Of a stretch of 64,000 nt of DNA, positions 20,689 through 29,985 are shown in pieces (position 1 is the stretch's first letter; every line of letters starts with the position of its first letter). The position numbers were made by a program, and so were the translations under genes. Source of the stretch: Streptosporangium sp. NBC_01756. Its GTDB lineage: Bacteria > Actinomycetota > Actinomycetes > Streptosporangiales > Streptosporangiaceae. Location: the NCBI RefSeq assembly GCF_035917975.1, contig NZ_CP109130.1:7068001-7132000 (forward strand), given 5' to 3'. The notes below the pieces were generated by a model. The model was not told where the DNA came from and did no database searches. It saw only the letters and a list, made by a program, of their open reading frames with translations.

Positions 20689-21652
20689 CATGCGGACGTA
20701 CCTGGGGCACGTGGAACTGGTCAATCCGATCACCACGGCCGCCGGGTGCGCGGCGTCGGGCTCCGAGCTCTCCCAGTTCTTCGACCTGGGCCGGATCGGC
20801 GCGCTGACCACGCGGTCGATCACGATGGCCCCCAGAGCGGGCCGTCCGACCCCCAGGATGGCCGAGACGCCCTCGGGCATGCTCAACGCCGTGGGACTCC
20901 AGGGGCCGGGCGTGGACGCCTTCCTGGAGCGCGAGCTGCCCTGGCTGGCCCAGCGGAGCATCAGGACCGTGGTCTCGATCGGCGGCGGCACCGTGGCCGA
21001 GTACACCGCGCTGGCCCGGAGGCTCACCGACGCCCCCGGGGTGAGCGCGGTGGAGGTCAACCTGTCGTGCCCCAACATCGAGGACCGGGGCCGGGTCTTC
21101 GCCCGCGACGGCGCCGCCTCGGCCGAGGTGATCGCCTCGGTGCGCTCGGTGATGCGCTACGACGTGCCCGTGGTGGCCAAGCTCTCCCCGGACGTGGTGG
21201 ACATCGTGAGCGTCGCCCGTGCGTGCGTGGACGGCGGCGCCGACGCGCTCTCAATGATCAACAACCCACTCGGCATGAGCATCGACACCGAGGCCATGCG
21301 CCCCTCGCTGGCCGCGGTCACCGGCGGGCTGTCCGGACCGGCCATCCGCCCGCTGGCCGTACGCTGCGTCTGGCAGGTCCACGCGGCGCTGCCCAGCGTG
21401 CCCATCATCGGCATGGGCGGTGTGCTGACCGGCAGGGACGCCTTCGAGCTCATCCTCGCCGGGGCCTGTGTCGTCGCGGTGGGCACGGCGCTGTTCCACG
21501 ACCCCTACGCCTGCCTGCGCATCCTGCGCGAGCTGGAGGAGCTCCTGGCGGCCCGGGGGTTCCACCGGCTGGCCGACGCGGTCGGGCTGGCCCATCGCCC
21601 GCCGGGGGCGTCCACCCGGCATCGGATAGATCTAGAGGAGAGTTCCCTGTGA
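20678..21652 (+). CDS. pyrD: Dihydroorotate dehydrogenase B, catalytic subunit
   Basis: A 324-aa class 1B enzyme (ATG 20678; ATG 20690 is an alternative). FMN-domain motifs are 'AGCAASGSELSQF', 'GLQGPGVDAFLEREL', 'VNLSCPNIEDRG' with catalytic Cys131, 'ALSMINN' and 'IGMGGVLTGRDAFEL'. A cysteine base and an adjacent pyrK identify the NAD-linked heterotetrameric type rather than the quinone-linked class 2 enzyme common in many actinobacteria. It overlaps pyrF by 4 nt. Confidence 0.95.
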   Translation: MPVDMRTYLGHVELVNPITTAAGCAASGSELSQFFDLGRIGALTTRSITMAPRAGRPTPRMAETPSGMLNAVGLQGPGVDAFLERELPWLAQRSIRTVVSIGGGTVAEYTALARRLTDAPGVSAVEVNLSCPNIEDRGRVFARDGAASAEVIASVRSVMRYDVPVVAKLSPDVVDIVSVARACVDGGADALSMINNPLGMSIDTEAMRPSLAAVTGGLSGPAIRPLAVRCVWQVHAALPSVPIIGMGGVLTGRDAFELILAGACVVAVGTALFHDPYACLRILRELEELLAARGFHRLADAVGLAHRPPGASTRHRIDLEESSL

Positions 21653-22362
21653 GGCCCGCACCCATCGCCGTTGCCCTGGACGCACCCGACCTGGAGACCG
21701 CCGCCCACTGGGCGAGTCTGGTGACGCCTCATGTCAGCACCGTCAAGATCGGACTCGAACTCTATCTCCGCTACGGCCCCGAGGTGATCGCCTCGATCCG
21801 CGGGGCGAGCGGTGTCCAGGTGTTCCTGGACCTGAAGCTCCACGACATCCCGAACACCGTCGAGGGGGCGGCCAGGGCCGTGGCACGGCTCAGACCCGCC
21901 ATCCTGACCGTCCACGCGGGCGGTGGCCCCGCGATGATCAGTGCGGCCGTGGAGGCCCTGCCCGCCACCCAGATCGCGGCCGTGACGGTGCTCACGTCGC
22001 TGTCGGAGGCCGATCTGGAGCGCGTCGGCATCGCCGGACCCTCCGAGGACGCCGTGCGCCGCATGTCGGCCATGGCCGTCGGCGCGGGCGCCCAGGCCCT
22101 CGTGTGCTCGCCGCGTGAGGTCGCCACGGTGCGGGCAGAGGTCGGGCCGGACATCACCCTCATCACTCCGGGCATCCGCCCCGCCGGCGCCGAGAGTCAG
22201 GATCAGGCAAGAATAGCGACCCCCGAGCAGGCTCTCGCCGACGGGGCCGATCTTCTCGTGATCGGCCGCCCGATCACCGGTGCGGCCGACCCGGGAGCCG
22301 CCGCCGCGGGGATCGCCGCGGCGCTCCGGCGCACCCTCGCCGACAGTGATCGCGCGGTCTGA
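21649..22362 (+). CDS. pyrF: Orotidine 5'-phosphate decarboxylase
   Basis: A 237-aa enzyme converting OMP to UMP. The catalytic DxKxxD motif is visible in 'FLDLKLHDIPNTV', with 'LLVIGRPIT' as the phosphate-binding end. GTG 21649 was chosen for the 'agaggag' site 7-13 nt upstream and the GTGA overlap with pyrD; the open frame continues further upstream but out of family. Last gene of the pyr operon; pyrE is not in this window. Confidence 0.96.
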   Translation: MRPAPIAVALDAPDLETAAHWASLVTPHVSTVKIGLELYLRYGPEVIASIRGASGVQVFLDLKLHDIPNTVEGAARAVARLRPAILTVHAGGGPAMISAAVEALPATQIAAVTVLTSLSEADLERVGIAGPSEDAVRRMSAMAVGAGAQALVCSPREVATVRAEVGPDITLITPGIRPAGAESQDQARIATPEQALADGADLLVIGRPITGAADPGAAAAGIAAALRRTLADSDRAV

Positions 22363-22485
22363 TCGCCAGTGTGATCCACATCGCTGGAAACGCCGGGTCC
22401 GGCCTACTTTTGTAGACACTCAGCGATATCGTCGGCACACAGAGTGACGAAGTAGATTTTCTACGGTGAGAAACCGGTCTTGACG

Positions 22486-22514
22486 TTGCTTGAAGCGCCA
22501 TGACCAGCTAGTTT
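22486..22514 (+). promoter_or_regulatory. Promoter of mihF
   Basis: TTGCTT (22486-22491), 17 bp, TAGTTT (22509-22514), 46 nt before the mihF start. The region 22363-22485 is AT-richer than its surroundings and holds no gene. Confidence 0.5.
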
Positions 22515-22560
22515 CCCTTCCCGTCCGAGTACATCGACAGGAAATTCGAGGTGACCCGGC

Positions 22561-22884
22561 GTGGCTCTTCCTCCCCTTACCCCTGAGCAGCGCGCCGCAG
22601 CCCTAGAGAAGGCTGCCAAGGCCCGCCGAGAGCGTGCCGAGGTTAAGAATCGCCTGAAGCACGGTGCGATCTCTCTGACCGAGGTGCTCAAAGACGGGCA
22701 GGCCGACGACGTCATCGGAAAGATGAAGGTGTCGGCGCTTCTGGAGTCGCTCCCCGGCGTGGGCAAGGTCCGCGCCAAGCAGCTGATGGAGCGGCTCGGC
22801 ATCGCAGAGTCCCGCCGCGTGCGGGGTCTCGGTGCCAACCAGCGGGCTTCGCTCGAGCGTGAGTTCGGCGGTGCCGAGAGCTAG
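22561..22884 (+). CDS. mihF: Mycobacterial-type integration host factor (mIHF/sIHF)
   Basis: A 107-aa nucleoid protein. A basic N-terminal helix ('[20 protein letters not shown]') precedes a helix-two-turns-helix DNA-binding fold with '[21 protein letters not shown]', the mIHF hallmark. It bends and compacts DNA and is unrelated to the HU-like IHF of proteobacteria. GTG 22561 has GAGGTG 7-12 nt upstream. It is followed by gmk and rpoZ, the order seen in Streptomyces. Confidence 0.95.
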   Translation: MALPPLTPEQRAAALEKAAKARRERAEVKNRLKHGAISLTEVLKDGQADDVIGKMKVSALLESLPGVGKVRAKQLMERLGIAESRRVRGLGANQRASLEREFGGAES

Positions 22885-22925
22885 TCTCGGTTCAGAAGGA
22901 ACACGCTCACCCCGGATCAACGGGG

Positions 22926-23654
22926 ATGGCAACAACGGGGGGTTGTGGAGTGACCGGAACATCGTGGTCCGACGAGAGTCGGGTCCCGGAGGAGACCGCT
23001 GAGAGCGGGTCCGGTGGCTTCACCTCCCCGGTCGGAGGTCCGGAGGCGGCGCGAGCCTTCGCCGGACCGACCGGCAAGCGCCTGACGGTCCTCTCAGGGC
23101 CGTCAGGCGTCGGCAAGTCCACGGTCGTCGCCGAGCTTCGGCGGGCATACCCCGAGGTGTGGCTGTCGGTCTCGGTGACCACCAGGAAGCCCCGGCCGGG
23201 GGAGACCCACGGGGTGGAATACTTCTTCGCCGACGACGACGAGTTCGACCGGATGGCCGCCTCCGGCGAGCTGCTGGAGTGGGCCGAGTTCGCCGGCAAC
23301 AGATACGGCACGCCGCGCGGTCCGGTGCTCCGGAAGATCGACGCCGGGGTGCCCACGCTGCTGGAGATCGATCTCCAGGGCGCGCGCCAGGTCCGGACGA
23401 GCATGCCCGAGGCGACACTGATCTTCCTGGCTCCGCCCACCTGGGAGGAGCTGGAGAAGCGCCTGCGGGGCAGAGGCACCGAGCCGGAGGACGTCATCGC
23501 CCGCCGCCTGGCGGCCGGCCGGATCGAGATGGCGGCCGAGCAGGAATTCGACCTGACTCTTGTGAACACGTCCGTCCAGGATGTATGTCATCGGCTGATA
23601 GCCTTACTGGCTGATGCTCCCGAGGCTTCGCGCCCCGGACGTTCACCTAGCTAG
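22926..23654 (+). CDS. gmk: Guanylate kinase
   Basis: A 242-aa protein, of which about 45 N-terminal residues are Gly/Glu-rich and not family-like. The kinase proper begins at '[16 protein letters not shown]' (P-loop) and includes '[19 protein letters not shown]' for GMP binding and '[11 protein letters not shown]'. It converts GMP to GDP. The start is uncertain: GTG 22950, behind GGGGGTTGTGGA, would give a shorter N-terminus. Ends 13 nt before the rpoZ start. Confidence 0.94.
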   Translation: MATTGGCGVTGTSWSDESRVPEETAESGSGGFTSPVGGPEAARAFAGPTGKRLTVLSGPSGVGKSTVVAELRRAYPEVWLSVSVTTRKPRPGETHGVEYFFADDDEFDRMAASGELLEWAEFAGNRYGTPRGPVLRKIDAGVPTLLEIDLQGARQVRTSMPEATLIFLAPPTWEELEKRLRGRGTEPEDVIARRLAAGRIEMAAEQEFDLTLVNTSVQDVCHRLIALLADAPEASRPGRSPS

Positions 23655-23667
23655 GGGAAATCACAAC

Positions 23668-23931
23668 GTGGCAACGAACGCCGCCTACTCCGAAGGCATC
23701 ACCAACCCGTCGATCGACGCGCTGCTCGACATCGTCGACAGCAAGTACAGCCTTGTGATCTTCGGCTCGAAGCGCGCGCGCCAGATCAACGCCTACTACT
23801 CCCAGCTCGGCGAAGGCCTGCTGGAGTACGTCGGCCCGCTCGTGGAGACCCACGCGCAGGAGAAGCCGCTCTCCATCGCGCTGCGCGAGGTCAGTGAGGG
23901 TCTGCTCACCTCCGAGCCGATCGAGGGCTAG
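23668..23931 (+). CDS. rpoZ: RNA polymerase omega subunit
   Basis: An 87-aa protein, full size for actinobacterial omega, starting at GTG 23668 behind 'aggggaaa'. The core motif '[22 protein letters not shown]' is the conserved region 2 of the RpoZ family, and '[16 protein letters not shown]' completes the fold. Omega helps assemble and stabilise RNA polymerase. It lies between gmk and coaBC on one transcript. Confidence 0.96.
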   Translation: MATNAAYSEGITNPSIDALLDIVDSKYSLVIFGSKRARQINAYYSQLGEGLLEYVGPLVETHAQEKPLSIALREVSEGLLTSEPIEG

Positions 23932-23939
23932 TCCCACCG

Positions 23940-25148
23940 ATGGGTGGCCGACCCGCCGTCGTGCTCGGCGTGAGCGCGGGCATCGCCGCATACAAGGCCT
24001 GCGAGCTGCTCCGCCTGTTCACGGAGTCGGGCCACGACGTCCGTGTCGTCCCGACCAGGGAGGCGCTCCGTTTCGTCGGCGAGCCGACCTGGGCGGCGCT
24101 GTCCGGCAACCCCGTGACGGCCGACGTCTGGGACTCCGTACACGAGGTCCCGCACGTGCGGATCGGCCAGGACGCCGACCTGGTGGTGGTCGCTCCCGCG
24201 ACCGCCGACGTGCTCGCCAGGGCCGCCCACGGGCTGGCCGGTGACCTGCTCACCAACACCCTGCTCACCGCGCGGTGCCCGGTCGTGTTCGCTCCCGCGA
24301 TGCACACCGAGATGTGGGAGCACCCCGCGACCCGGGCCAACGTGGCCACCCTCCGCGAGCGCGGCTCGATCGTCATCGACCCCGCCGTGGGCCGCCTGAC
24401 GGGCGCCGACACCGGCCGCGGCCGGCTGCCCGATCCCAAGGAGATCTTCGAGGTCTGCCGCAGAGTCCTGACCGGGCGCCCCGCCGACCTGGCCGGCCGC
24501 CGCCTGGTGATCTCCGCCGGAGGGACTCGCGAGGCCATCGACCCGGTCCGTTTCATCGGCAACCGCTCCTCGGGCCTGCAGGGCTACGCGCTGGCCCGTA
24601 CGGCGGTGGCCCGCGGCGCCGAGGTCACCCTGGTGAGCGCGAACGTCGCGCTGCCCGACCCGGCCGGGGCCACGGTGATCCGGGTGGAGTCGGCCGCGGA
24701 GCTGCGCGACGCCGTGCTGGGCGCGGTGGAGGGCGCCGACGCCGTGGTCATGGCCGCCGCGGTCGCCGACTTCCGGCCCCTCGTGCAGAGCGATTTGAAG
24801 ATCAAGAAGACCTCAGCCGACCCTGACCCCATCCATCTGACGAAAAATCCCGACATCCTCGCCGAGCTGGGAGATCGCCGCCGCACGGGGCTCAAGCCGT
24901 ACCCGCCGGTGATCGTGGGGTTCGCGGCCGAGACCGACGACGTCCTCGCCAACGGACAGGCCAAGCTCGCCCGCAAGGGCTGTGATCTGCTCGTCGTCAA
25001 CCAGGTGGGCACGGGCGTCGCCTTCGGCACCCCGGACAACGCGGCGGTGGTCCTGGTCGCCGGCGGGGAGTCGGTGGAGATCCCGCGCGGCCCCAAGGCG
25101 GACCTCGCCGACACCGTCTGGGATCTTGTCGTCCACCGGCTTCCCTGA
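23940..25148 (+). CDS. coaBC: Bifunctional phosphopantothenoylcysteine decarboxylase/synthase
   Basis: A 402-aa fusion. The N-terminal CoaC flavoprotein half (about 1-185) has 'LGVSAGIAAYKACELLRLF', the catalytic-His region 'VPHVRIGQDADLVVVAPATA' and 'PAMHTEMWEHP'. The C-terminal CoaB half (about 190-402) has 'ISAGGTREAIDPVRFIGNRSSG' and 'MAAAVADF'. It performs two consecutive steps of coenzyme A synthesis. It starts 8 nt after rpoZ. Confidence 0.96.
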   Translation: MGGRPAVVLGVSAGIAAYKACELLRLFTESGHDVRVVPTREALRFVGEPTWAALSGNPVTADVWDSVHEVPHVRIGQDADLVVVAPATADVLARAAHGLAGDLLTNTLLTARCPVVFAPAMHTEMWEHPATRANVATLRERGSIVIDPAVGRLTGADTGRGRLPDPKEIFEVCRRVLTGRPADLAGRRLVISAGGTREAIDPVRFIGNRSSGLQGYALARTAVARGAEVTLVSANVALPDPAGATVIRVESAAELRDAVLGAVEGADAVVMAAAVADFRPLVQSDLKIKKTSADPDPIHLTKNPDILAELGDRRRTGLKPYPPVIVGFAAETDDVLANGQAKLARKGCDLLVVNQVGTGVAFGTPDNAAVVLVAGGESVEIPRGPKADLADTVWDLVVHRLP

Positions 25149-25227
25149 TCCGCTTGCCGGGGATCTCCCCGGGGCGGATACTGCGTCCGAAATGACCTGG
25201 CACGTTGCAGCGTGAAGGGATTCGATC

Positions 25228-25596
25228 ATGCCGGTGCCCGCCGCCGTCAGGGCTCGCTGTCGCGCTCTGCTCCCTCCGGGGGAGGAGATGCGCTATGTCC
25301 TGCCCGCACTGTCGGTGGGTTCGCCGGGGATGGCGACCTTCCTGATCGTGGTCACCGACCGTTCGATCGCCGTGCTGTCCACCAAGTTCTTCGACCAGGA
25401 CGCGCCGACCTCGGTCTACGCCACCCACACGCGCCGCACCCGGCTCGGCCCGGTGGAGTTCTCCACGGGTGCCGCCATCGAGCTCGGCGGCATGGTGTTC
25501 GAGATCGACGAGGAGTACGCCGCGGTGGTCCGCGCAGCCGACGCCGAGGTCTTCGAGCCCGAGACGCTGCCCCCCGATCCGCTGCCCGACCTGTGA
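25228..25596 (+). CDS. Conserved small protein of unknown function
   Basis: A 122-aa soluble protein, ATG 25228 with 'gaagg' upstream. Alternating hydrophobic strands ('TFLIVVTDRSIAVLST', 'VYATHTRRTRLGPVEF', 'GMVFEIDEEYAAVVRAADAEVF') suggest a beta-rich PH-like fold ending in one helix. No catalytic motif or membrane segment is visible. It sits between coaBC and a TPM-domain gene and may be part of the coaBC transcript. The fold suggestion is an inference. Confidence 0.6.
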   Translation: MPVPAAVRARCRALLPPGEEMRYVLPALSVGSPGMATFLIVVTDRSIAVLSTKFFDQDAPTSVYATHTRRTRLGPVEFSTGAAIELGGMVFEIDEEYAAVVRAADAEVFEPETLPPDPLPDL

Positions 25597-25695
25597 CCTC
25601 ATACCCTGGACGGGTGGGGGTCCGTAGGGGCAGGGAGACCACTTGGCGATGATCCGGTCCGCGGGGCGGTTGCGGGGGCCGGTGGGGGGCTGCGG

Positions 25696-26283
25696 GTGCT
25701 ACATCTCGTCCGTGTGCTGGTCGCGCTGGCTCTGACGCTGCCGCCGGGGGATCCCGTGGCGCGCGTCGACCCGCCGGCCGCCGTCGCCGGTTTCCGGGCC
25801 GCGGCTCTGGACCCGCCGGTCGCCGTCTCGGCGCAGGTGACCGACAGAGCGGGCGTGCTCGGTGGGCGCCAGGCCGAGGTCGAGGCGGCCGTCGCGAAAC
25901 TGCGGGCCCACCGGGGGGTGCGCCTGTACGTCGTCTACGTCGAGAGCTTCTCCGGTTCGAGCGCGACCGACTGGGCCGAGGGGACGGCCCGGCTCAGTGG
26001 TCTGGGCCGGCTCGACCTGCTGCTGGCCGTCGCCACCGCGGACGGCCGTTACGCCGTCTTCGCCGACCAGGCCTTCCCACTCTCCGGCGAGCAACTCGAC
26101 TCGGTGGCCGCGACCGCGATCGAACCCGAACTCCGGCGGTCCGACTGGGCGGGGGCGCCGATCGTCGCGGCGAGGGAGTACGACGCGGTGCTGGCCTCGC
26201 CGAGCGTGGTCTCCGCGTCGGCTCCGTTCCGGCCCGTTCCCTCCGGGTGGGCGGCCGGGGACGGGCCCGCTGACCAGCCTTAA
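25696..26283 (+). CDS. TPM-domain protein, short form
   Basis: A 195-aa protein beginning at GTG 25696 with a hydrophobic N-terminal segment that can act as a signal peptide. Residues about 40-150 match the TPM_phosphatase pattern: 'VTDRAGVLGGRQAEVEAAVAKL', 'GVRLYVVYVESFSG' and 'GRLDLLLAVATADGRYAVF'. Actinobacterial TPM proteins usually continue with a transmembrane helix and a long C-terminal region; this one stops after the domain. Function in the envelope is presumed, not shown. Confidence 0.7.
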   Translation: MLHLVRVLVALALTLPPGDPVARVDPPAAVAGFRAAALDPPVAVSAQVTDRAGVLGGRQAEVEAAVAKLRAHRGVRLYVVYVESFSGSSATDWAEGTARLSGLGRLDLLLAVATADGRYAVFADQAFPLSGEQLDSVAATAIEPELRRSDWAGAPIVAAREYDAVLASPSVVSASAPFRPVPSGWAAGDGPADQP

Positions 26284-26433
26284 GGAGAAAATTTGGGCGG
26301 CGCACTCAAATTGAGCACGTATGGTTTCGCGGCGCTGCTCCGGGTACGGCTAGACTTCGGCTCAGCGCTACTGGTGTCGTGTCGACGCCAGAGCCCCCAG
26401 ACGCCAGCAGCCGCTGCATGAGGAGCAACTGTC

Positions 26434-27621
26434 TTGTCCCGTCGCCTGTTCACCTCCGAGTCGGTCACCGAGGGCCACCCGGACAAGATCGCCGACCAGA
26501 TCAGTGACGCGATTCTCGACGCCATGCTCAAGGGTGACCCCAAGAGCCGCGTCGCAGTCGAGACACTGATCACCACCGGTCAGGTCCACGTCGCCGGAGA
26601 GGTGACGACGGAGACCTACGTGGACATCCCCGGTCTCATCCGGGAGAAGATCCTCGAGATCGGTTACGACGCCTCCCACAAGGGCTTCGACGGTGCCTCC
26701 TGTGGCGTGTCGGTGTCCATCGGCGCGCAGTCGCCCGACATCGCGCAGGGCGTCGACGACGCCTACGAGAACCGCGAGGGTGAAGGCGCCGACGAGCTCG
26801 ACCGCCAGGGCGCCGGCGACCAGGGCCTGATGTTCGGCTACGCTTGCCGCGAGACCCCCGAGCTGATGCCGCTGCCGATCCAGCTGGCGCACCGCCTGGC
26901 CGCGCGCCTGTCGCAGGTCCGCAAGGACGGCACCGTGCCCTACCTGCGCCCCGACGGCAAGACCCAGGTCACCATCGAGTACGACGGCGACAAGCCGGTC
27001 CGTCTCGACACCGTGGTGGTCTCCACCCAGCACGCCGCGGAGATCGACCTCAAGGAGATGCTCGCGCCGGACATCAAGGAGCACGTGGTCGACCCGGTGC
27101 TCGCCGACCTGGAGATCTCCACCGAGGGCTACCGCCTGCTGGTCAACCCGACCGGCCGCTTCGAGATCGGCGGCCCGATGGGCGACGCCGGCCTGACGGG
27201 TCGCAAGATCATCGTTGACACCTACGGCGGTATGGCCCGCCACGGTGGCGGCGCCTTCTCCGGCAAGGACCCGTCCAAGGTGGACCGCTCGGCCGCCTAC
27301 GCCATGCGCTGGGTCGCCAAGAACATCGTGGCCGCGGGGCTGTCCGACCGCGCCGAGGTCCAGGTCGCCTACGCCATCGGCAAGGCGCACCCGGTCGGCG
27401 TCTTCGTCGAGACCTTCGGCACCGAGAAGGTCGAGATCGAGACGATCCAGAAGGCCGTGCTCCAGGTCTTCGACCTGCGCCCGGCCGCGATCATCCGCGA
27501 CCTCGACCTGCTGCGCCCGATCTACTCGGCGACCTCCGCCTATGGCCACTTCGGCCGGTCCGACTTCTCCTGGGAGGCCACCGACCGCGCCGAGGCCCTG
27601 CGCACCGCCGCCGGTCTCTGA
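26434..27621 (+). CDS. metK: S-adenosylmethionine synthetase
   Basis: A 395-aa enzyme making SAM from methionine and ATP. Motifs: '[21 protein letters not shown]', '[16 protein letters not shown]', '[18 protein letters not shown]'. TTG 26434 is the start, with 'gaggag' 7-12 nt upstream. A TAGACT -10-like box lies at 26351-26356. No SAM riboswitch fold was recognised in the 150-nt leader. A perfect hairpin ends the gene. Confidence 0.97.
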   Translation: MSRRLFTSESVTEGHPDKIADQISDAILDAMLKGDPKSRVAVETLITTGQVHVAGEVTTETYVDIPGLIREKILEIGYDASHKGFDGASCGVSVSIGAQSPDIAQGVDDAYENREGEGADELDRQGAGDQGLMFGYACRETPELMPLPIQLAHRLAARLSQVRKDGTVPYLRPDGKTQVTIEYDGDKPVRLDTVVVSTQHAAEIDLKEMLAPDIKEHVVDPVLADLEISTEGYRLLVNPTGRFEIGGPMGDAGLTGRKIIVDTYGGMARHGGGAFSGKDPSKVDRSAAYAMRWVAKNIVAAGLSDRAEVQVAYAIGKAHPVGVFVETFGTEKVEIETIQKAVLQVFDLRPAAIIRDLDLLRPIYSATSAYGHFGRSDFSWEATDRAEALRTAAGL

Positions 27622-27634
27622 CGCTTCTCCGTCC

Positions 27635-27668
27635 GCAGCCCCCGGTGAGAGCTCTCACCGGGGGCTGC
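27635..27668 (+). terminator. Terminator of metK
   Basis: A perfect 15-bp stem with an AGCT loop (arms 27635-27649 and 27654-27668), 13 nt after the metK stop. Confidence 0.85.
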
Positions 27669-27776
27669 GCCGTTCCCGCGGGCGGGGCCCGGCGTTCTGA
27701 CAGACGGCGAAGCGGGGACGCCGTGGTCCGCCGGACGGTCGTCTTCGCCGCCTCGGGAATCTGGTAGGACAAGTGG

Positions 27777-29936
27777 GTGACCCACCCCAGCCCCTCATCG
27801 GACGACGACGCCCTGCTACCGCTCGACGCCGTGCGTGAGCGGCCCGCGCCCGGCTCCGCCAAGCCCGCCAGGGGGGTGCCGGAGCCGGCCGCCGTGCTGC
27901 CGATCGCCCGGGTCGCCGTGGACACGCCGCTGCCGCACCTCGACCGATTGTTCGACTACGTCGTCCCGGTCACCCTGGACGCCGACGCGGTGCCGGGCTC
28001 GCGAGTCCGCGTCCGGTTCGCCGGAAAGCTCGTCGACGGTTTTCTGCTGGAGCGGGTGGCCGGCAGCGAGCACCAGGGCAAGCTCTCCCGTCTGGAGAGG
28101 GTGGTCTCCCCGGAGCCCGTCCTCGTCCCTGAGATCGCCGCTCTGGCCCGCGCCGTGGCCGACCGCTATGCCGGGACCATGGCCGACGTGCTGCGCCTGG
28201 CCGTGCCTCCGCGCCACGCCAGGGTGGAGGCCGAGGACCGCGCGGCGATCCGGCCCGGCCCGGAGGCCGGCGCCGGTGTCCCGGACGTCCGGGTTCCGCC
28301 GAAGGCCCCGGACGGCGCCGGTGTCCCGGACGTCCCGCTTCCGCCGAAGGCCCCGGACAGGGCCGGCGGGCCCGGTGCATGGGCGGACTACCCCGACGGG
28401 CAGGCGTTCCTGGCGGCCCTGGCCGGTGGGGGTGCGCCGCGCGCCGTGTGGACCGCACTGCCCGGGACCGGGGACGGCGGGCCCGAGTGGCCCGGGGCCG
28501 TGGCGGTGGCCGTCCGGGAGACCCTGCGCAGCGGCAGGGGGGCGGTGGTGGTGCTTCCCGACGGAAAGGACGTGGCGCTGGCCGACGCGGCGCTGGGCGC
28601 CGTCCTGGGGCCCGGAGAGCACGTGGCGCTCACCGCGGACCTGGGGCCCGCGGAACGCTACCGCCGGTGGCTCCGGGTGGCCCGGGGACAGGTGCGCGCC
28701 GTCGTCGGCACCAGGGGGGCGGCCTTCGCGCCGGTCAGGGAGCTCGGGCTGGCGGTGGTCTGGGACGACGGCGACGACCTGCACGCCGAGCGGCTCGCGC
28801 CGTACCCGCACACCCGGGAGATCCTCGCGCTCCGTGCCCACCAGAGCCGTGCGGGCCTGCTCATCGGCGGATACGCCCGTACGGCCGAGGCCACCCAGCT
28901 CGTCGCAGGAGGCTGGGCCGGTCCCCTCGTCGCCGCCAGGGAGACGGTCAGGGGCAGGGCCCCCAGGGTCCGGCCGGCCGGTGAGGACTCCGAGCTGGCC
29001 AGGGACGAGGCGGCCAGGGCGGCCCGGCTGCCCAGCCTCGCCTGGCGGGCGCTGCGTGCCGGCCTGACGACCGGCCCGGTGCTGGTGCAGGTCCCCCGGC
29101 GGGGCTACCTGCCGGCGCTGGCCTGCCAGAACTGCCGGGCGCCGGCCCGATGCGGCCACTGCAGCGGACCGCTCGCGCTGCGCGGCGGCCACGCCGCCCC
29201 CTACTGCCGCTGGTGCGGCCGGATCGCGGGGGAGTGGCGCTGCCCCGCCTGCGGGGGCGTCCGGGTGCGGGCGCAGGTGGTGGGCGCCCGCCGTACGGCC
29301 GAGGAGCTGGGGCGCGCCTTCCCCTCGGTCAAGGTCAGGACCTCGGGCAAGGACGGCGTGCTCGCCACGGTGGGCGCGGCCCCCGCGCTGGTGGTGGCCA
29401 CCCCGGGGGCCGAACCGGTGGCCGAGGGCGGTTACGCGGCGGCCGTGCTGCTGGACGGGTGGGCGCTGCTCGGCCGGCCGGACCTACGGGTCGCGGAGGA
29501 GACGTTGCGCCGGTGGATGAACGCCGCCGCGCTGCTGCGGCCCAGAGCCGAACTGGTCGTGCTGGCCGACTCCTCGGTGCTCGCCGTACAGGCGCTGCTG
29601 CGCTGGGACCCCGTCACTCACGCCGAGCGCGAACTGGCCGGCAGGACAGAACTCGGTTTCCCCCCGGCGGTGAGGATGGCCACGCTGACCGGTTCTCCTT
29701 CGGCGGTCAGGGAAATGCTCGGGGAGGCCGTGCTGCCGGAGGAGGCTCAGGTGCTCGGGCCGGTCCCTCTCGACTCGCCCAGGGGCGATCAGGTGCGGGA
29801 ACGCGCCATGGTGAGGGTTCCCCGAGGGTCGGGGGCGGCGCTGTCCGCGGCGTTGAAGGGGGCCGTCGGAGTGCGGTCCGCACGCAAGACTCCTGAGGTG
29901 GTCAGGGTATGCATTGACCCTCTCGACGTGATTTGA
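27777..29936 (+). CDS. priA: PriA-like primosomal protein without helicase motifs
   Basis: A 719-aa protein. The N-terminal 3'-DNA-end-binding domain reads 'VAVDTPLPHLDRLFDYVVP' and 'RVRFAGKLVDGFLL'. Eight zinc-binding cysteines follow in the order C..C, C..C, C..C, C..C ('ACQNCRAPARCGHC', 'YCRWCG', 'CPACGG'). Where active PriA has a Walker A GxTGSGKT and a DEEH box, this has 'PGTGDGG' and 'WDDGDD', so ATP-driven unwinding is unlikely. This loss is general in actinobacterial PriA. A 15-residue imperfect tandem repeat (AGVPDVRVPPKAPDG, then AGVPDVPLPPKAPDR) sits in the linker. Confidence 0.9.
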   Translation: MTHPSPSSDDDALLPLDAVRERPAPGSAKPARGVPEPAAVLPIARVAVDTPLPHLDRLFDYVVPVTLDADAVPGSRVRVRFAGKLVDGFLLERVAGSEHQGKLSRLERVVSPEPVLVPEIAALARAVADRYAGTMADVLRLAVPPRHARVEAEDRAAIRPGPEAGAGVPDVRVPPKAPDGAGVPDVPLPPKAPDRAGGPGAWADYPDGQAFLAALAGGGAPRAVWTALPGTGDGGPEWPGAVAVAVRETLRSGRGAVVVLPDGKDVALADAALGAVLGPGEHVALTADLGPAERYRRWLRVARGQVRAVVGTRGAAFAPVRELGLAVVWDDGDDLHAERLAPYPHTREILALRAHQSRAGLLIGGYARTAEATQLVAGGWAGPLVAARETVRGRAPRVRPAGEDSELARDEAARAARLPSLAWRALRAGLTTGPVLVQVPRRGYLPALACQNCRAPARCGHCSGPLALRGGHAAPYCRWCGRIAGEWRCPACGGVRVRAQVVGARRTAEELGRAFPSVKVRTSGKDGVLATVGAAPALVVATPGAEPVAEGGYAAAVLLDGWALLGRPDLRVAEETLRRWMNAAALLRPRAELVVLADSSVLAVQALLRWDPVTHAERELAGRTELGFPPAVRMATLTGSPSAVREMLGEAVLPEEAQVLGPVPLDSPRGDQVRERAMVRVPRGSGAALSAALKGAVGVRSARKTPEVVRVCIDPLDVI
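28269..28358. repeat. 45-bp in-frame tandem repeat within priA
   Basis: Two 45-bp units (28269-28313 and 28314-28358) differ at a few bases and encode a 15-residue Pro/Val/Asp-rich repeat in the linker between the DNA-binding and ATPase-like regions. Confidence 0.85.
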
Positions 29937-29973
29937 GCCGTTTCCCCGATTCGCGGTGCTGACAGTAAGCCGT

Positions 29974-29979
29974 TAATTT
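29974..29979 (+). promoter_or_regulatory. -10 box of a probable leaderless transcript
   Basis: TAATTT ends 6 nt before GTG 29986, so transcription should start at or next to the start codon. No Shine-Dalgarno is present. Confidence 0.45.
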
Positions 29980-29985
29980 TCCCCT

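Noticed and set aside
26284-26433. Possible SAM riboswitch before metK
   Set aside because: No conserved SAM-I, SAM-II or SAM-IV core could be recognised in this short leader.
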